Positions 6,918 to 15,281 of a stretch of DNA of 64,000 nucleotides are shown piece after piece; within the stretch, counting starts at the first letter, position 1, and every line of letters begins with the position of its first letter. Source of the stretch: Curtobacterium sp. MCLR17_032 (GTDB taxonomy: Bacteria; Actinomycetota; Actinomycetes; Actinomycetales; Microbacteriaceae); assembly GCF_003234795.2 (NCBI RefSeq), contig NZ_CP126268.1:558001-622000 (forward strand), written 5' to 3'. The notes below the pieces were generated by a model that worked only from the letters and a program-made list of their open reading frames with translations, ran no database searches and had not been told where the DNA came from. The translations under genes and the position numbers were made by a program.

Positions 6918-8948
6918 GTGACCGAGACCCGCGCCTCGTCGCAGTCGTCAGACCACCCCTCGGGTGGGCACGACGCCCAGCCCGGTGACGCCGGCCCAGG
7001 CGACGACGCCACGCACCCCGCGAAGGCCGCGCAGCGCCCCGCCAGCCGGGAGGCCCGTGGGCACCGTGGCAAGGCTGGTCTCGCCCTCGCTGCGCTCGGC
7101 GTCGTGTTCGGCGACATCGGCACCAGCCCGCTCTACTCGATGCGCACGGTGTTCTCCGTCGACGGCGGCATCGTGCGGCCCGTCCCCGAGGACGTCTACG
7201 GCGTCATCTCGCTGCTCTTCTGGTCGATCACCATCGTCGTGTCGATCAAGTACGTCCTGGTGCTCATGCGCGTCGACAACCACGGTGAGGGCGGGGTGAT
7301 GGCGCTCGCCGCACTCGCCCGACGCCTGCACGCCAACCGGCCCGGCGGCACGACGGTGTTCCTGATCATCGGCATCGTCGGCGTCTCGCTGTTCTACGGC
7401 GACTCCGTGATCACCCCGGCAGTGTCGGTGTTGTCTGCCGTCGAGGGCCTGGGCACCGCAGCCCCGTCGGTCGAGCACCTCATCGTGCCGATCGCGGCCG
7501 TGATCCTCATCGGGCTGTTCATCGTGCAGCGCTTCGGCACCGCCAAGGTCGGCGCCTCGTTCGGCCCGGTCATGCTGCTCTGGTTCGTCGTCATCGCGGT
7601 CGCCGGCATCCCGCGCATCGTCGAGCACCCGGGTGTCCTGCAGGGGCTGTCCCCGACCTGGGCGATCGCGTTCCTGTTCGCGCACCCGTTCATCACCTTC
7701 ATCGCGATGGGCGCCGTCGTCCTCGCCATCACCGGAGCCGAGGCGCTGTACGCCGACATGGGCCACTTCGGGCGGATGCCGATCCTCCGCGCCTGGTTCT
7801 TCGTGGTGTTCCCCGCGCTCGTCTGCAACTACCTGGGCCAGGCCGCCCTGGTGCTCGAGGACCCGACCGCCACGAAGGACCCGTTCTTCCTGCTGTTCCC
7901 GAACTGGGCGCAGCTGCCCGTCGTGATCCTGGCCACCGCGGCGACCGTGATCGCCAGCCAGGCCGTCATCTCCGGCGCGTTCTCGCTCACCCGCCAGGCC
8001 GTGCAGCTCGGACTGCTGCCGCCGCTGACCATCCGCCAGACGTCGAAGCGCGAGGGCGGCCAGGTCTACCTGCCGGCCGTCAACCTGCTGCTCTTCATCG
8101 GCGTGATGGCGATCATGCTGGCGTTCCGCTCCTCGGCCGCCCTGGCCACCGCGTACGGCGTCTCGGTCACGGGTGCGCTGGTCGTCGACACCCTGCTGCT
8201 GCTCGTCGTCGTCAAGCCGCTCTGGCGCTGGGCGACCTGGAAGCTCGTCACCGTCGCCGTGGTGTTCGGCGGCCTCGAGCTGACGTTCCTCGCGGGCAAC
8301 CTGTCGAAGGTCCTGCACGGTGGTTGGGTGCCGCTGCTCATCGCCCTGGCCGTGATCACCCTGATGACGACCTGGCACCGCGGTCGGCAGCTCGTGCAGA
8401 TCGAGCGTCGGAAGCGCGAGGGCTCGCTCGCCGAGTTCATCGGAACCGTCAACGCCGACCACATCCCGCGCGTCCCGGGCATCGCGGTGTTCCCGCACCC
8501 GAACAAGGAGACGACGCCGCTGGCACTCCGGGCGAACGTCGAGCACAACGGCGTCGTGCACCAGCGCGTCATCATCGTGTCCGTCCTCACCGCCAACGTG
8601 CCGCACGTGGCGCTGGAAGAGGCCTTCCGCCGCGACGAGCTCGGTTACGACGACGACGGCATCGACCACATCACCATCACGTTCGGGTTCTCCGACGACC
8701 AGGACCTGCCCGCCGCGATGCGTGCCGCGTGCACCGCCGGCCTGATCGACCTGTCCCAGGAGGACATGTCGAAGGCGTCGTACTTCATCTCGCGCGGGGC
8801 ACTCCGGACCGGGGCGGGCAAGGGCGGGATGGTGTCGTGGCGGCGGAAGCTCTTCGTCGCGATGGCGCACAACGCTGCCGACCCGGCCGCGCGGTTCGGG
8901 CTGCCGCTCCGCCGCACGGTGACGATGGGCAGCGACGTCGAGGTCTGA
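6918..8948 (+). CDS. kup: Kup-type potassium uptake transporter
   Basis: 676 residues. After a disordered N-terminus of about 50 residues come FGDIGTSPLYSM, the Kup signature, and about twelve membrane helices (to about residue 490), then a soluble C-terminal domain typical of the KUP/HAK/KT family. ITGAEALYADMGHFG is also a hallmark. It imports K+ together with protons across the cytoplasmic membrane. The start is a GTG with GGAGAG about 9 bases upstream. It appears to be a single-gene transcript; the 3' side holds a palindromic element and a converging gene. Confidence 0.95.
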   Translation: MTETRASSQSSDHPSGGHDAQPGDAGPGDDATHPAKAAQRPASREARGHRGKAGLALAALGVVFGDIGTSPLYSMRTVFSVDGGIVRPVPEDVYGVISLLFWSITIVVSIKYVLVLMRVDNHGEGGVMALAALARRLHANRPGGTTVFLIIGIVGVSLFYGDSVITPAVSVLSAVEGLGTAAPSVEHLIVPIAAVILIGLFIVQRFGTAKVGASFGPVMLLWFVVIAVAGIPRIVEHPGVLQGLSPTWAIAFLFAHPFITFIAMGAVVLAITGAEALYADMGHFGRMPILRAWFFVVFPALVCNYLGQAALVLEDPTATKDPFFLLFPNWAQLPVVILATAATVIASQAVISGAFSLTRQAVQLGLLPPLTIRQTSKREGGQVYLPAVNLLLFIGVMAIMLAFRSSAALATAYGVSVTGALVVDTLLLLVVVKPLWRWATWKLVTVAVVFGGLELTFLAGNLSKVLHGGWVPLLIALAVITLMTTWHRGRQLVQIERRKREGSLAEFIGTVNADHIPRVPGIAVFPHPNKETTPLALRANVEHNGVVHQRVIIVSVLTANVPHVALEEAFRRDELGYDDDGIDHITITFGFSDDQDLPAAMRAACTAGLIDLSQEDMSKASYFISRGALRTGAGKGGMVSWRRKLFVAMAHNAADPAARFGLPLRRTVTMGSDVEV

Positions 8949-8980
8949 CGGGCGGCTGCGCGCCGGCGGCGGCGCGTGCT

Positions 8981-9046
8981 GAGGTTCGCGCTGAGCGACA
9001 CCGTTCGCGTGCCGACGGCCGCGGGTCGTCGCTGAGCGCGAGTCTC
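8981..9046. repeat. GTTCGCGCTGAGCGAC palindrome, copy A
   Basis: Left arm GTTCGCGCTGAGCGAC (8984-8999) and a right arm around 9028-9044 (GTCGCTGAGCGCGAGTC) form an imperfect inverted repeat with about 28 bases between. The arms match those of the copies at 9619 and 10353. It lies between the converging kup and lipoprotein genes and may serve as their terminator. Confidence 0.6.
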
Positions 9047-9056
9047 GCGGCGGCGC

Positions 9057-9488
9057 TCAGGCCGGGAGGCGCTCGGCGGCACCCGGGACGACCAGCTGCC
9101 ACGGGCCTCCACCCCGGACCCGCGTCAGGTACAGGCGGTAGCTGCCCGGCTCGGCCAGCGGGTCGCCGTCGACGTACTCGACGGGCTCGCCGCTCGACGT
9201 GCACTGGTCGGAGGTCGCGATCACGTCGATCCGATCGCCAAGCGTCCGGCCCTTGCACACGTCGGTGATCGCCGCTTCGTGGACGCGGTAGCGGCCGGCC
9301 ACCTCGACCGTTCGGTCCGTCGACCGGACGTCGGCGTCGACGACGAGGGACGCTTCGCGCGTCTGCTCCGCCGGGGTGAGTGAGACGTAGTCCACACACT
9401 GGCCGCTCCTTATCCCAGCGCACCCGGCGAGGCCGCCCCCGAGCATGCACACGATCCCGATCGCCAGCGCGCTCTTCCCCCACCCCAT
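9057..9488 (-). CDS. Predicted small lipoprotein
   Basis: 143 residues. The N-terminus MGWGKSALAIGIVCML ends in a lipobox LAGC, so it should be a membrane-anchored lipoprotein outside the cell. The rest is predicted beta-rich with four more cysteines (for example GQCVDY, DVCKGR, DQCTSS). No family recognised. I prefer the ATG at 9486-9488 over a GTG six codons upstream because it gives a normal signal peptide length. The end overlaps a GGGAGGC motif. Confidence 0.65.
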   Translation of the reverse strand: MGWGKSALAIGIVCMLGGGLAGCAGIRSGQCVDYVSLTPAEQTREASLVVDADVRSTDRTVEVAGRYRVHEAAITDVCKGRTLGDRIDVIATSDQCTSSGEPVEYVDGDPLAEPGSYRLYLTRVRGGGPWQLVVPGAAERLPA

Positions 9489-9618
9489 GCCGTCAGTGTG
9501 CTGCACGCGTCCGGCGCCGTCCAGGTCCGCCGAGCCTCGGCGGGGCGGACGAGGCTCGCGTCCCGGAGCCCGCAGAGTGTCCGTCAGGCCGAGGCCGGGC
9601 CGGGCCGGGCCGGGCCGG

Positions 9619-9678
9619 GTTCGCGCTGGGCGACACGGCTCGCCTGCGGTCGGCCGCGCGGTGTCGCTCAGCGCGAAC
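9619..9678. repeat. GTTCGCGCTGGGCGACAC palindrome, copy B
   Basis: The left arm is 9619-9636 and the right arm GTGTCGCTCAGCGCGAAC is 9661-9678; they are inverted repeats of 18 bases with one mismatch. The 24-base spacer is identical to that of copy C. It lies in the 309-bp gap between divergent genes (9489-9797), so it is not a simple terminator. Just before it are four consecutive GGGCC units (about 9598-9618). I see no gene in this gap. Confidence 0.75.
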
Positions 9679-9797
9679 CTCGGCGTCGCGCGCGCCCGGG
9701 TGCGAGCCGTCCGCGCCCCGGTGATGTCGTAGCCTCAACTGAGCGGGCCGTGAACCGGCGGGACCGCTCCGCGCCGAACAGCCTCCGGAGGACCACG

Positions 9798-10340
9798 ATG
9801 GACCGCCTGCGACGACTGCCGCTGCGGGCACTGCTGCCCATCGTCTTCGTCCTGGTGGGCGCGCTCTACTTCGGCATCGGACTCGCTTCGGACCCGGACG
9901 GGTCGTCGCTCGTGGCGCGGGCCTACAGCGCCCTGGCCTACGCGGTCCTGATGACGATCTTCTTCGGCCTGGTCATCCGGTACCGACGCCGGCGCGCGGG
10001 CGGAGTGGCGAACGCCGCAGCGATCCAGCAGGCGGTGCGCTCGGGGGAGATGCCCGGATCGGTCGACCACGTCGTCTGGGTCCGCGAGCTGGAGTCGACC
10101 CGCAAGCGCTACCGGAACAACCGGGTCCTCGTGCCGGTCATGGCCGTTGTGTTCGCGGCCTTCTCGGTCTGGGCTGCGCTGACCGTCAGCCCGTTCTGGT
10201 GGATCCTGCTGGTGGTGTTCCTGGGCTTCTGCGCGTACTCCGTGTGGGAGACGCGTTGCGCACTGCGGAACATCGACAGCCTGCTCGGCCGACTGCGGGG
10301 GACGTGGCCGGTACCGGGCGACGGCGGGTCCGCGGCCTGA
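9798..10340 (+). CDS. Small integral membrane protein, hypothetical
   Basis: 180 residues with about four hydrophobic segments: two near the N-terminus (about 11-30 and 42-60) and two after a charged cytoplasmic loop (about 112-128 and 132-150). The loop contains RSGEMPGSVDHVVWVRELESTRKRY. The family is unknown to me; the pattern resembles small actinobacterial membrane proteins of unassigned function. ATG at 9798 with GGAGGA about 6 bases upstream. Confidence 0.75.
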   Translation: MDRLRRLPLRALLPIVFVLVGALYFGIGLASDPDGSSLVARAYSALAYAVLMTIFFGLVIRYRRRRAGGVANAAAIQQAVRSGEMPGSVDHVVWVRELESTRKRYRNNRVLVPVMAVVFAAFSVWAALTVSPFWWILLVVFLGFCAYSVWETRCALRNIDSLLGRLRGTWPVPGDGGSAA

Positions 10341-10352
10341 GGCCGGGCCGAC

Positions 10353-10412
10353 GTTCGCGCTGGGCGACATGGCTCGCCTGCGGTCGGCCGCGCGGTGTCG
10401 CTCAGCGCGAAC
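10353..10412. repeat. GTTCGCGCTGGGCGACAT palindrome, copy C
   Basis: Arms 10353-10370 and 10395-10412, spacer 10371-10394. The 60 bp differ from copy B at one position only (the final base of the left arm). Here it lies between two converging genes (ends at 10340 and 10447). Confidence 0.75.
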
Positions 10413-10446
10413 CTCGTGCCTCGTGCCTCGCGCCGCGCCGCAGGAC

Positions 10447-10797
10447 CTACCGGCGGAGACGCGCCAGCTCGCCCCGGTAGCCGCTCAGCTGCCGGACGAG
10501 CCCCTCGCTGGCCCGCGAGCCGCTGAGGTCCCCGAGCAGCCGGTCGACCCGCCGCAGCACCGCCTGCTGGTCCGACCGCGAGAGCCCCCGGAAGCGGTCG
10601 GCGTCCGGCAGCTGTCCCGGCCAGCCGTCGTCGTCCGACGTGGCGACCGTGGTCTGCACGACGGTCGACGTGGTCGCGGGGCGTCCGACGTCCGACGAGG
10701 CGTCCGGGCCCCCGATGGTCGCCGCCGCGGCGCCCGTCCCCGCGATGGCCAGGATGAGCGCCAGGGTGGCCAGGCTGACAGCGGTCTTCTTCTGCAT
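10447..10797 (-). CDS. Predicted exported protein, 116 aa
   Basis: The N-terminus MQKKTAVSLATLALILAIAGTGAAAA is a Sec-type signal peptide. A Thr/Ser/Asp-rich linker follows, then a C-terminal helical region with SDQQAVLRRVDRLLGDLSG and QLSGYRGELARLRR. No known domain. It is divergent from the second kinase gene at 11026. In the 228-bp gap, 10821-10885 is a low-complexity run of GCTGCGG-like units, and 10936-10947 carries the GCCTCCCGTCC motif. Confidence 0.65.
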   Translation of the reverse strand: MQKKTAVSLATLALILAIAGTGAAAATIGGPDASSDVGRPATTSTVVQTTVATSDDDGWPGQLPDADRFRGLSRSDQQAVLRRVDRLLGDLSGSRASEGLVRQLSGYRGELARLRR

Positions 10798-11025
10798 CAC
10801 GTGCTCCGTTCGACGGCCGCGGGCTGCGGCGCTGCTGCGGGCTGCAGCGCTGCCGCGGACTGCGGCAGACCGCTCACTGCGGCAGGACCAGCTTCTGACG
10901 AGGCGGGCGTCAGGCGCATCGGCGGAAGGTGGTGGGCCTCCCGTCCGTTCGACTGATCGTCCGGACGCGCGCGCTCCGTCGTTCGGGGGAGGCGCGGAGT
11001 CGCCTCGGGCGGCTAGCCTCACGCC

Positions 11026-12435
11026 ATGCGTCCAGTCTCGATCCCGCCGTGGGTGCGCGCTGCCGTGGCCGGGGTCGTGTTCCTCGCCCTCGCGCTCCTG
11101 ACGATGGAAGGGCTGCACCGCGCCGGCTGGTACCCGACGAGCCTCGACGACTACCGGGTCACCGCGGCCCTGGTCGCGCTCTGCATCGGCGTCGGCCAGC
11201 GGCTGCCGTACCCGCTGCTCGTGGTGGTCGCGATCGTCGTCGGCTGGCCGCTGTGGACGTTCGGCGTGCTGACCGTGCGCCTCATCCCGCTCGTGATCGC
11301 CGTCTACCTGGCGTGTGCGGCCGGACGACGGGTGCTCGCCGTGCTGGCGGTCGTCACCCTGCCGACCCTGTCCGCGCTGTTCCTGCCCCTCGCGTTCGCG
11401 CCAGTGGAGTCCTGGGTGCTCGCCGTCCACCGGTGGCCGCTCGCACTGCTGCTCGGCAAGTCGCTCCTGGCCATCGCCGACTGGTCGACGATCGTCCTGA
11501 TGGGGATCCTGCTCGTGGCGTCCGCCGTCCTCGGCCGCGCCACCGCCCGTCGCCGTCGGTCCGAGCTCGTGCTGCAGCGGCGCAACGAGGAACTCGTCCG
11601 CCTGCGCGAGTCCGACCAGGCCCGCATCGCTTCCGAGGAACGCACCGCCGTCGCCCGCGAGGTCCACGACGTCGTCGCCCACCACATGGCCGCCATCGTC
11701 GTCCGCTCCCAGGCGCTGGTCCGGGTCGGGGTCGCGGACCAGGCCGAGTTCGCCGAGTACGCCTCGTGGGTCGCGGGCACCGGGCAGCAGGCGCTGTCCG
11801 AGATGCGGAAGGTCGTCCGGGTCCTCCGTGCGGGCGGGGACGGCGGCACGACCGACGCCCCGGTGTCGCTCCGGGGCGCCCTCGAGGCCGCCGTCGACCG
11901 CGTCCGCGCCACCGGTGTGCGGGTCGACACCGACCTGCGCGTGCCCGGGAGCCTGGGCGTGATGCAGGACTTCGCCGTCCTCCGCGTCTGCCAGGAGGCG
12001 CTGACCAACACCCTCGTGCACTCCGACGGCTCCTCGGTGCGGATCAGTCTGGCCGCGTCCGAGGACCGCATCCGCCTCGAGGTCCTCGACGACGGCGGCT
12101 CCGGCGGCAGCCCCCGGGTGCCGGAACTCGCCGTCGGTGGCGCCGGGATCCGCGGGATGCGGGAGCGCGCCGCGTCGATCGGCGGGGTCCTGGACGCCGG
12201 GCCGGCCGCGGGTGGCGGATGGCGCGTCACGCTCGAGGCACCCCGGGAGGCGCGTGTGCCGACGGCGGGCAGCGTCCGGCCCGGTGCGGGGCCGGGTGGT
12301 GCGGGGCCGGGTGGCGCTGCCGGTCGGGCGGCTGCCGGTGCTGCGGGTCCCGTCGGCGTGGCTGGGCTGGCTGCCGCCGCTCCTGCCGCTTCGGCTCCGG
12401 CCGGCGCTGCCGCTCCCCGGGTGGTCGCGTCGTGA
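11026..12435 (+). CDS. NarL/DesK-type sensor histidine kinase
   Basis: 469 residues. About four or five membrane helices occupy residues 8-175. The phosphoacceptor helix has VAREVHDVVAHHMAA with His about residue 214. The ATPase domain has CQEALTNTLVHS (N box), VLDDGGSGG (G1) and GGAGIRGMRERAASIGG (G2). The C-terminal 70 residues are an Ala/Gly/Pro-rich low-complexity tail. Its stop overlaps the GTG of the response regulator by 4 bp. The pair is independent of the one at 4714-6812 but of the same class. Confidence 0.9.
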   Translation: MRPVSIPPWVRAAVAGVVFLALALLTMEGLHRAGWYPTSLDDYRVTAALVALCIGVGQRLPYPLLVVVAIVVGWPLWTFGVLTVRLIPLVIAVYLACAAGRRVLAVLAVVTLPTLSALFLPLAFAPVESWVLAVHRWPLALLLGKSLLAIADWSTIVLMGILLVASAVLGRATARRRRSELVLQRRNEELVRLRESDQARIASEERTAVAREVHDVVAHHMAAIVVRSQALVRVGVADQAEFAEYASWVAGTGQQALSEMRKVVRVLRAGGDGGTTDAPVSLRGALEAAVDRVRATGVRVDTDLRVPGSLGVMQDFAVLRVCQEALTNTLVHSDGSSVRISLAASEDRIRLEVLDDGGSGGSPRVPELAVGGAGIRGMRERAASIGGVLDAGPAAGGGWRVTLEAPREARVPTAGSVRPGAGPGGAGPGGAAGRAAAGAAGPVGVAGLAAAAPAASAPAGAAAPRVVAS

Positions 12436-13139
12436 TCCGCGTGGTGATCGTCGACGACCAGGCCGTGGTGCGCACCGGCCTCGGCATGATGGTCGACGCC
12501 GAACCCGACCTGACCGTCGTCGGGCAGGCGCCGAACGGAGCCGAGGCGATCGCCGTCTGCGCCGACCTCCGCCCTGACGTGGTGCTCATGGACGTCCGGA
12601 TGCCCGTGCTCGACGGCATCTCGGCCACCCGCTCGATCGTGTCCGACGGCACCGCGGGCGCAGTGGTCATCCTCACCACGTTCGACGACGAGGAGTACCT
12701 GCTCGACGCCGTCCAGGCCGGCGCACTCGGGTTCCTGCTCAAGGACGCGGGCCCGGACCTCATCGCCGCCGGGGTCCGTGCGGCACACACCGGCGACACC
12801 CTCATCGCACCGTCGATGACCCGGGCGCTGCTCGAGAACCGGCTGCTCGGTGCCCGGTCCGGTGGCGCGGGCGGTGGCGCTGCGGGGTCGACCGCGCCCG
12901 CTCCGCCTGCCGAGCACGCCCCCGCGCTGGCGTCGCTGAGCGCCCGCGAGCGGGAGGTCCTCACCGCCCTGGTCCGCGGCGCCAGCAATGCGCAGATCGC
13001 GAAGGACCTCTGGATCAGCGAGGCCACCGTGAAGACCCACATCAGCAGCGTGCTCGGCAAGGTCGGGGCCGCGAGCCGGGTGCAGGCCGTCGTCTTCGCG
13101 TACGAGAGCGGCTTCGTCCGGCCGGACTGGTCCGCGTAG
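12432..13139 (+). CDS. LuxR/NarL-family response regulator
   Basis: 235 residues. Receiver domain: VVIVDDQAVVRTG, phosphoacceptor Asp about residue 54 in VLMDVRMPV, TTFDDEEY and FLLKDA. After an Ala/Gly/Pro linker comes the DNA-binding domain with LSAREREVLTALVRGASNAQIA and ATVKTHISSVLGKVG. Partner of the kinase immediately upstream. Confidence 0.92.
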   Translation: MIRVVIVDDQAVVRTGLGMMVDAEPDLTVVGQAPNGAEAIAVCADLRPDVVLMDVRMPVLDGISATRSIVSDGTAGAVVILTTFDDEEYLLDAVQAGALGFLLKDAGPDLIAAGVRAAHTGDTLIAPSMTRALLENRLLGARSGGAGGGAAGSTAPAPPAEHAPALASLSAREREVLTALVRGASNAQIAKDLWISEATVKTHISSVLGKVGAASRVQAVVFAYESGFVRPDWSA

Positions 13140-13148
13140 TCCCGCGGG

Positions 13149-13800
13149 CCGGCGAGGTCCGCGCTTGGCGACAGCGCTCGCGCTGCTCGCCGCGTGCGGT
13201 GTCGCTGGGGCCGAGCCCCGGCCTGGCGGACGGTTTGCGCCTGCCGGACGACGCAAGTTGTCCGCGTGGCCGAGTCTCGGGCGGGAGGCGCGGGGCGGGG
13301 CCGGGACGGGCCTCCCGGCCGGCGTGGTTCGCGCTGGGCGACAGGGCTCGCGCTGCTCGCCGCGTGCGGTGTCGCTGGGGGCGAGCCTCGGCCTGGCGGA
13401 CGGTTTGCGCCTGCCGGCGGCCGCAGGGTGTCCGCGTGGCCGAGTCTCGGGCGGGAGGCGCGTGGCGGGGCTGGGACGGGCCTCCCGGCCGGCGAGGTTC
13501 GCGGTGAGCGACAGCGCTCGCGCTGCTCGCTGCGTGCGGTGTCGCTGGGGGCGAGCCTCGGCCTGGCGGACAGTCTGCGCCCTGCCGGACGACGCAAGTT
13601 GTCCGCGTGGCCGAGCCTCGGGCGGGAGGCGCGTGGCGGGGCTGGGACGGGCCTCCCGGCCGGCGAGGTTCGCGATGGGCGACAGCGCTCGCGCTGCTCG
13701 CTGCGTGCGGTGTCGCTGGGGCCGAGCCTCGGCTAGGCGGGCAGTTCGCGCCTGCCAGGCGGCGCAAGTTGTCCGCACAGGCGAGCCTCGGCGCCCGCCC
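13149..13800. repeat. Tandem array of a 170-bp unit, four copies
   Basis: Units begin at about 13158, 13328, 13498 and 13669 (spacing 170, 170, 171); the last is shortened. Each starts with a version of the GTTCGCGCTGGGCGACA palindrome, continues with GGCGGACGGTTTGCGCC and GCAAGTTGTCCGCGTGG, and ends with a GGGAGGC...GCCTCCCGG inverted pair. The array fills the 689-bp gap between two converging genes. Frames through it are open by chance, but the 170/171-bp period breaks the reading phase, so I do not consider it coding. Confidence 0.85.
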
Positions 13801-13828
13801 GCCCGCGAGCGGCGCGGCCCAGCGCCCC

Positions 13829-15127
13829 TCAGGCGGCGCGGGAGCGGGACAGCGGCGCGGCCGCGACCTCGGTCGGCTCGGCGGACGCAGCCTCGCGGCG
13901 GATCGCGATGACCGTCACGTCGTCGTCGTGCGGCACCTCGGCCGCCCGCTCGGCCAGGGCCGCGACGATCGCCGCCGGCGTCCGGTCGGCGCGCGCCAGC
14001 TCGGCGACCGAGTCCACCGCGTCGTCGCGTCCGCCGAACAGGTCGAGCACGCCGTCGCTGAACGAGATGAGCAGGTCGCCCGGCTCGAGGGTGCCGATGG
14101 TGGTCGCCCACTCGTCGCGGAGGCCCATCCCCAGCGGCAGGTCGACCGAGCGCAGGCGCTCCACCCCTCCGGCAGCACGGAGGATGAAGCTCAGCCCGTG
14201 CCCGGCGTCGGCCCACTGCAGCCCGCCGTCGTCGTCGATGCGGGCGTGGAACAACGTGGTGAAGGTGACGTCGGTGCCGGCACCCTCGGCAGCGAGCCCG
14301 TCGGAGGCGCGGCGCAGGGCCTCGGACGCGTCGTCGACCGTCCGGGCGCTGCGGATCGTGGCACGCACGGCGGCGGCGATGAGTCCGGCGCCGACGCCCT
14401 TGCCCATCACGTCGCCCAGTCCGACGGCGATGCCGTTCTCGGTGCGGTACCAGTCGAAGAAGTCGCCGCCGACGCTCTTCGCCGGCATGCAGGTGCCGGC
14501 GACGGTGACGCTCTCGCCCAGGCCGTCGCTCGAGGTGGGCAGCAGGGAGCGCTGCACGGCGGCGGCGCGCTCGATCTCGGCGCGGACGCGGACCTCGCGG
14601 TCCTCGGCGGAGCGGACGGAACGGCGGGCGCGGCGGGAGAGCTCGTGAACGATGACGGCGACCGTGCCGAACACGACGACGGTGATGCCGAGGCGCACCA
14701 GCTCACTGGCGCGGATCACGGAGCCCGGCTGCAGCAGGTACGGCGCCAGGATCACGATCGTGACGCCGAGGATCGAGTACAGGATCGTGCGTCGGCCGTC
14801 GAGCGACGCCCACCACACCACCGGCAGGACCACGAGCGAGGTGAACACGGACGCGCCGGCACCGGTGCCCGTCCGGAACAGGGCAAGGGACACGAAGTCG
14901 ACGGCCAGCAGGATCGGCACGAGCGGGACCGCGCGCGGGAAGTGTGCGGCGAACGCGGCGAGCAGGGTCGCGACGCCGACGGAGACCAGGCTGGCGAGGA
15001 ACATCGTCAGGTCGCTGATCTCGAGCGTCGGCAGCGTCACGGTCAGCAGCGCGCCGAGGGCCAGCAGGCCGCTGATCGGAGCCTGCCGGACGAGGGGGTT
15101 GTCGATGACGCTGGTTGGGCGAGACAT
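13829..15127 (-). CDS. Membrane SpoIIE/RsbU-type serine phosphatase (PP2C)
   Basis: 432 residues. About six or seven membrane helices (about 15-165) are followed by a short coiled coil (SAEDREVRVRAEIERAAAVQRSLLP) and a SpoIIE phosphatase domain (about 200-415). Metal-binding motifs are visible: SVGGDFFDWY, GLGDVMGKGVGAGLIA, ISFSDGVLD and DDDVTVIAI. Such enzymes dephosphorylate anti-sigma-factor antagonists in partner-switching stress circuits; the partner is not in the window. ATG at 15125-15127. Confidence 0.9.
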   Translation of the reverse strand: MSRPTSVIDNPLVRQAPISGLLALGALLTVTLPTLEISDLTMFLASLVSVGVATLLAAFAAHFPRAVPLVPILLAVDFVSLALFRTGTGAGASVFTSLVVLPVVWWASLDGRRTILYSILGVTIVILAPYLLQPGSVIRASELVRLGITVVVFGTVAVIVHELSRRARRSVRSAEDREVRVRAEIERAAAVQRSLLPTSSDGLGESVTVAGTCMPAKSVGGDFFDWYRTENGIAVGLGDVMGKGVGAGLIAAAVRATIRSARTVDDASEALRRASDGLAAEGAGTDVTFTTLFHARIDDDGGLQWADAGHGLSFILRAAGGVERLRSVDLPLGMGLRDEWATTIGTLEPGDLLISFSDGVLDLFGGRDDAVDSVAELARADRTPAAIVAALAERAAEVPHDDDVTVIAIRREAASAEPTEVAAAPLSRSRAA

Positions 15128-15217
15128 GCTCAGCCGAGGCTACTGGACAACGGGGTGGACCGACGGGGTGTCGACCCGAAGAGGGGCCACGCCGGACGAC
15201 AGGTGTCGGGCTGTGCG

Positions 15218-15253
15218 GACGGCGGGACTCCCGTTCCCGGGTGCCCCGCCGTC
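15218..15253 (-). terminator. Hairpin terminator of the family 31 glycosidase gene
   Basis: GACGGCGGG (15218-15226) pairs with CCCGCCGTC (15245-15253), and the loop contains a smaller CCCG/CGGG pairing. It lies just after the stop codon of the minus-strand glycosidase gene (15282) and before the phosphatase gene start. Confidence 0.55.
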
Positions 15254-15281
15254 GTCTGCATCGTGGTGCCGTGCCGCGGAC

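Noticed and set aside
13149..13800. Tandem array considered as a CRISPR
   Set aside because: Units of 170 bp differ at scattered sites and lack short identical repeats with unique spacers; no cas genes are present.
13165..13911. Plus-strand frames through the 170-bp array with repeated peptide text
   Set aside because: The 170/171-bp period shifts phase between copies, so the frames cannot be kept by selection; there is no ribosome binding site or domain.
11304..14216. A 970-residue minus-strand frame across the second two-component pair and the tandem array
   Set aside because: It runs antisense to clear kinase and regulator genes and through repeats; its Arg/Pro/Ala-rich text resembles no protein.
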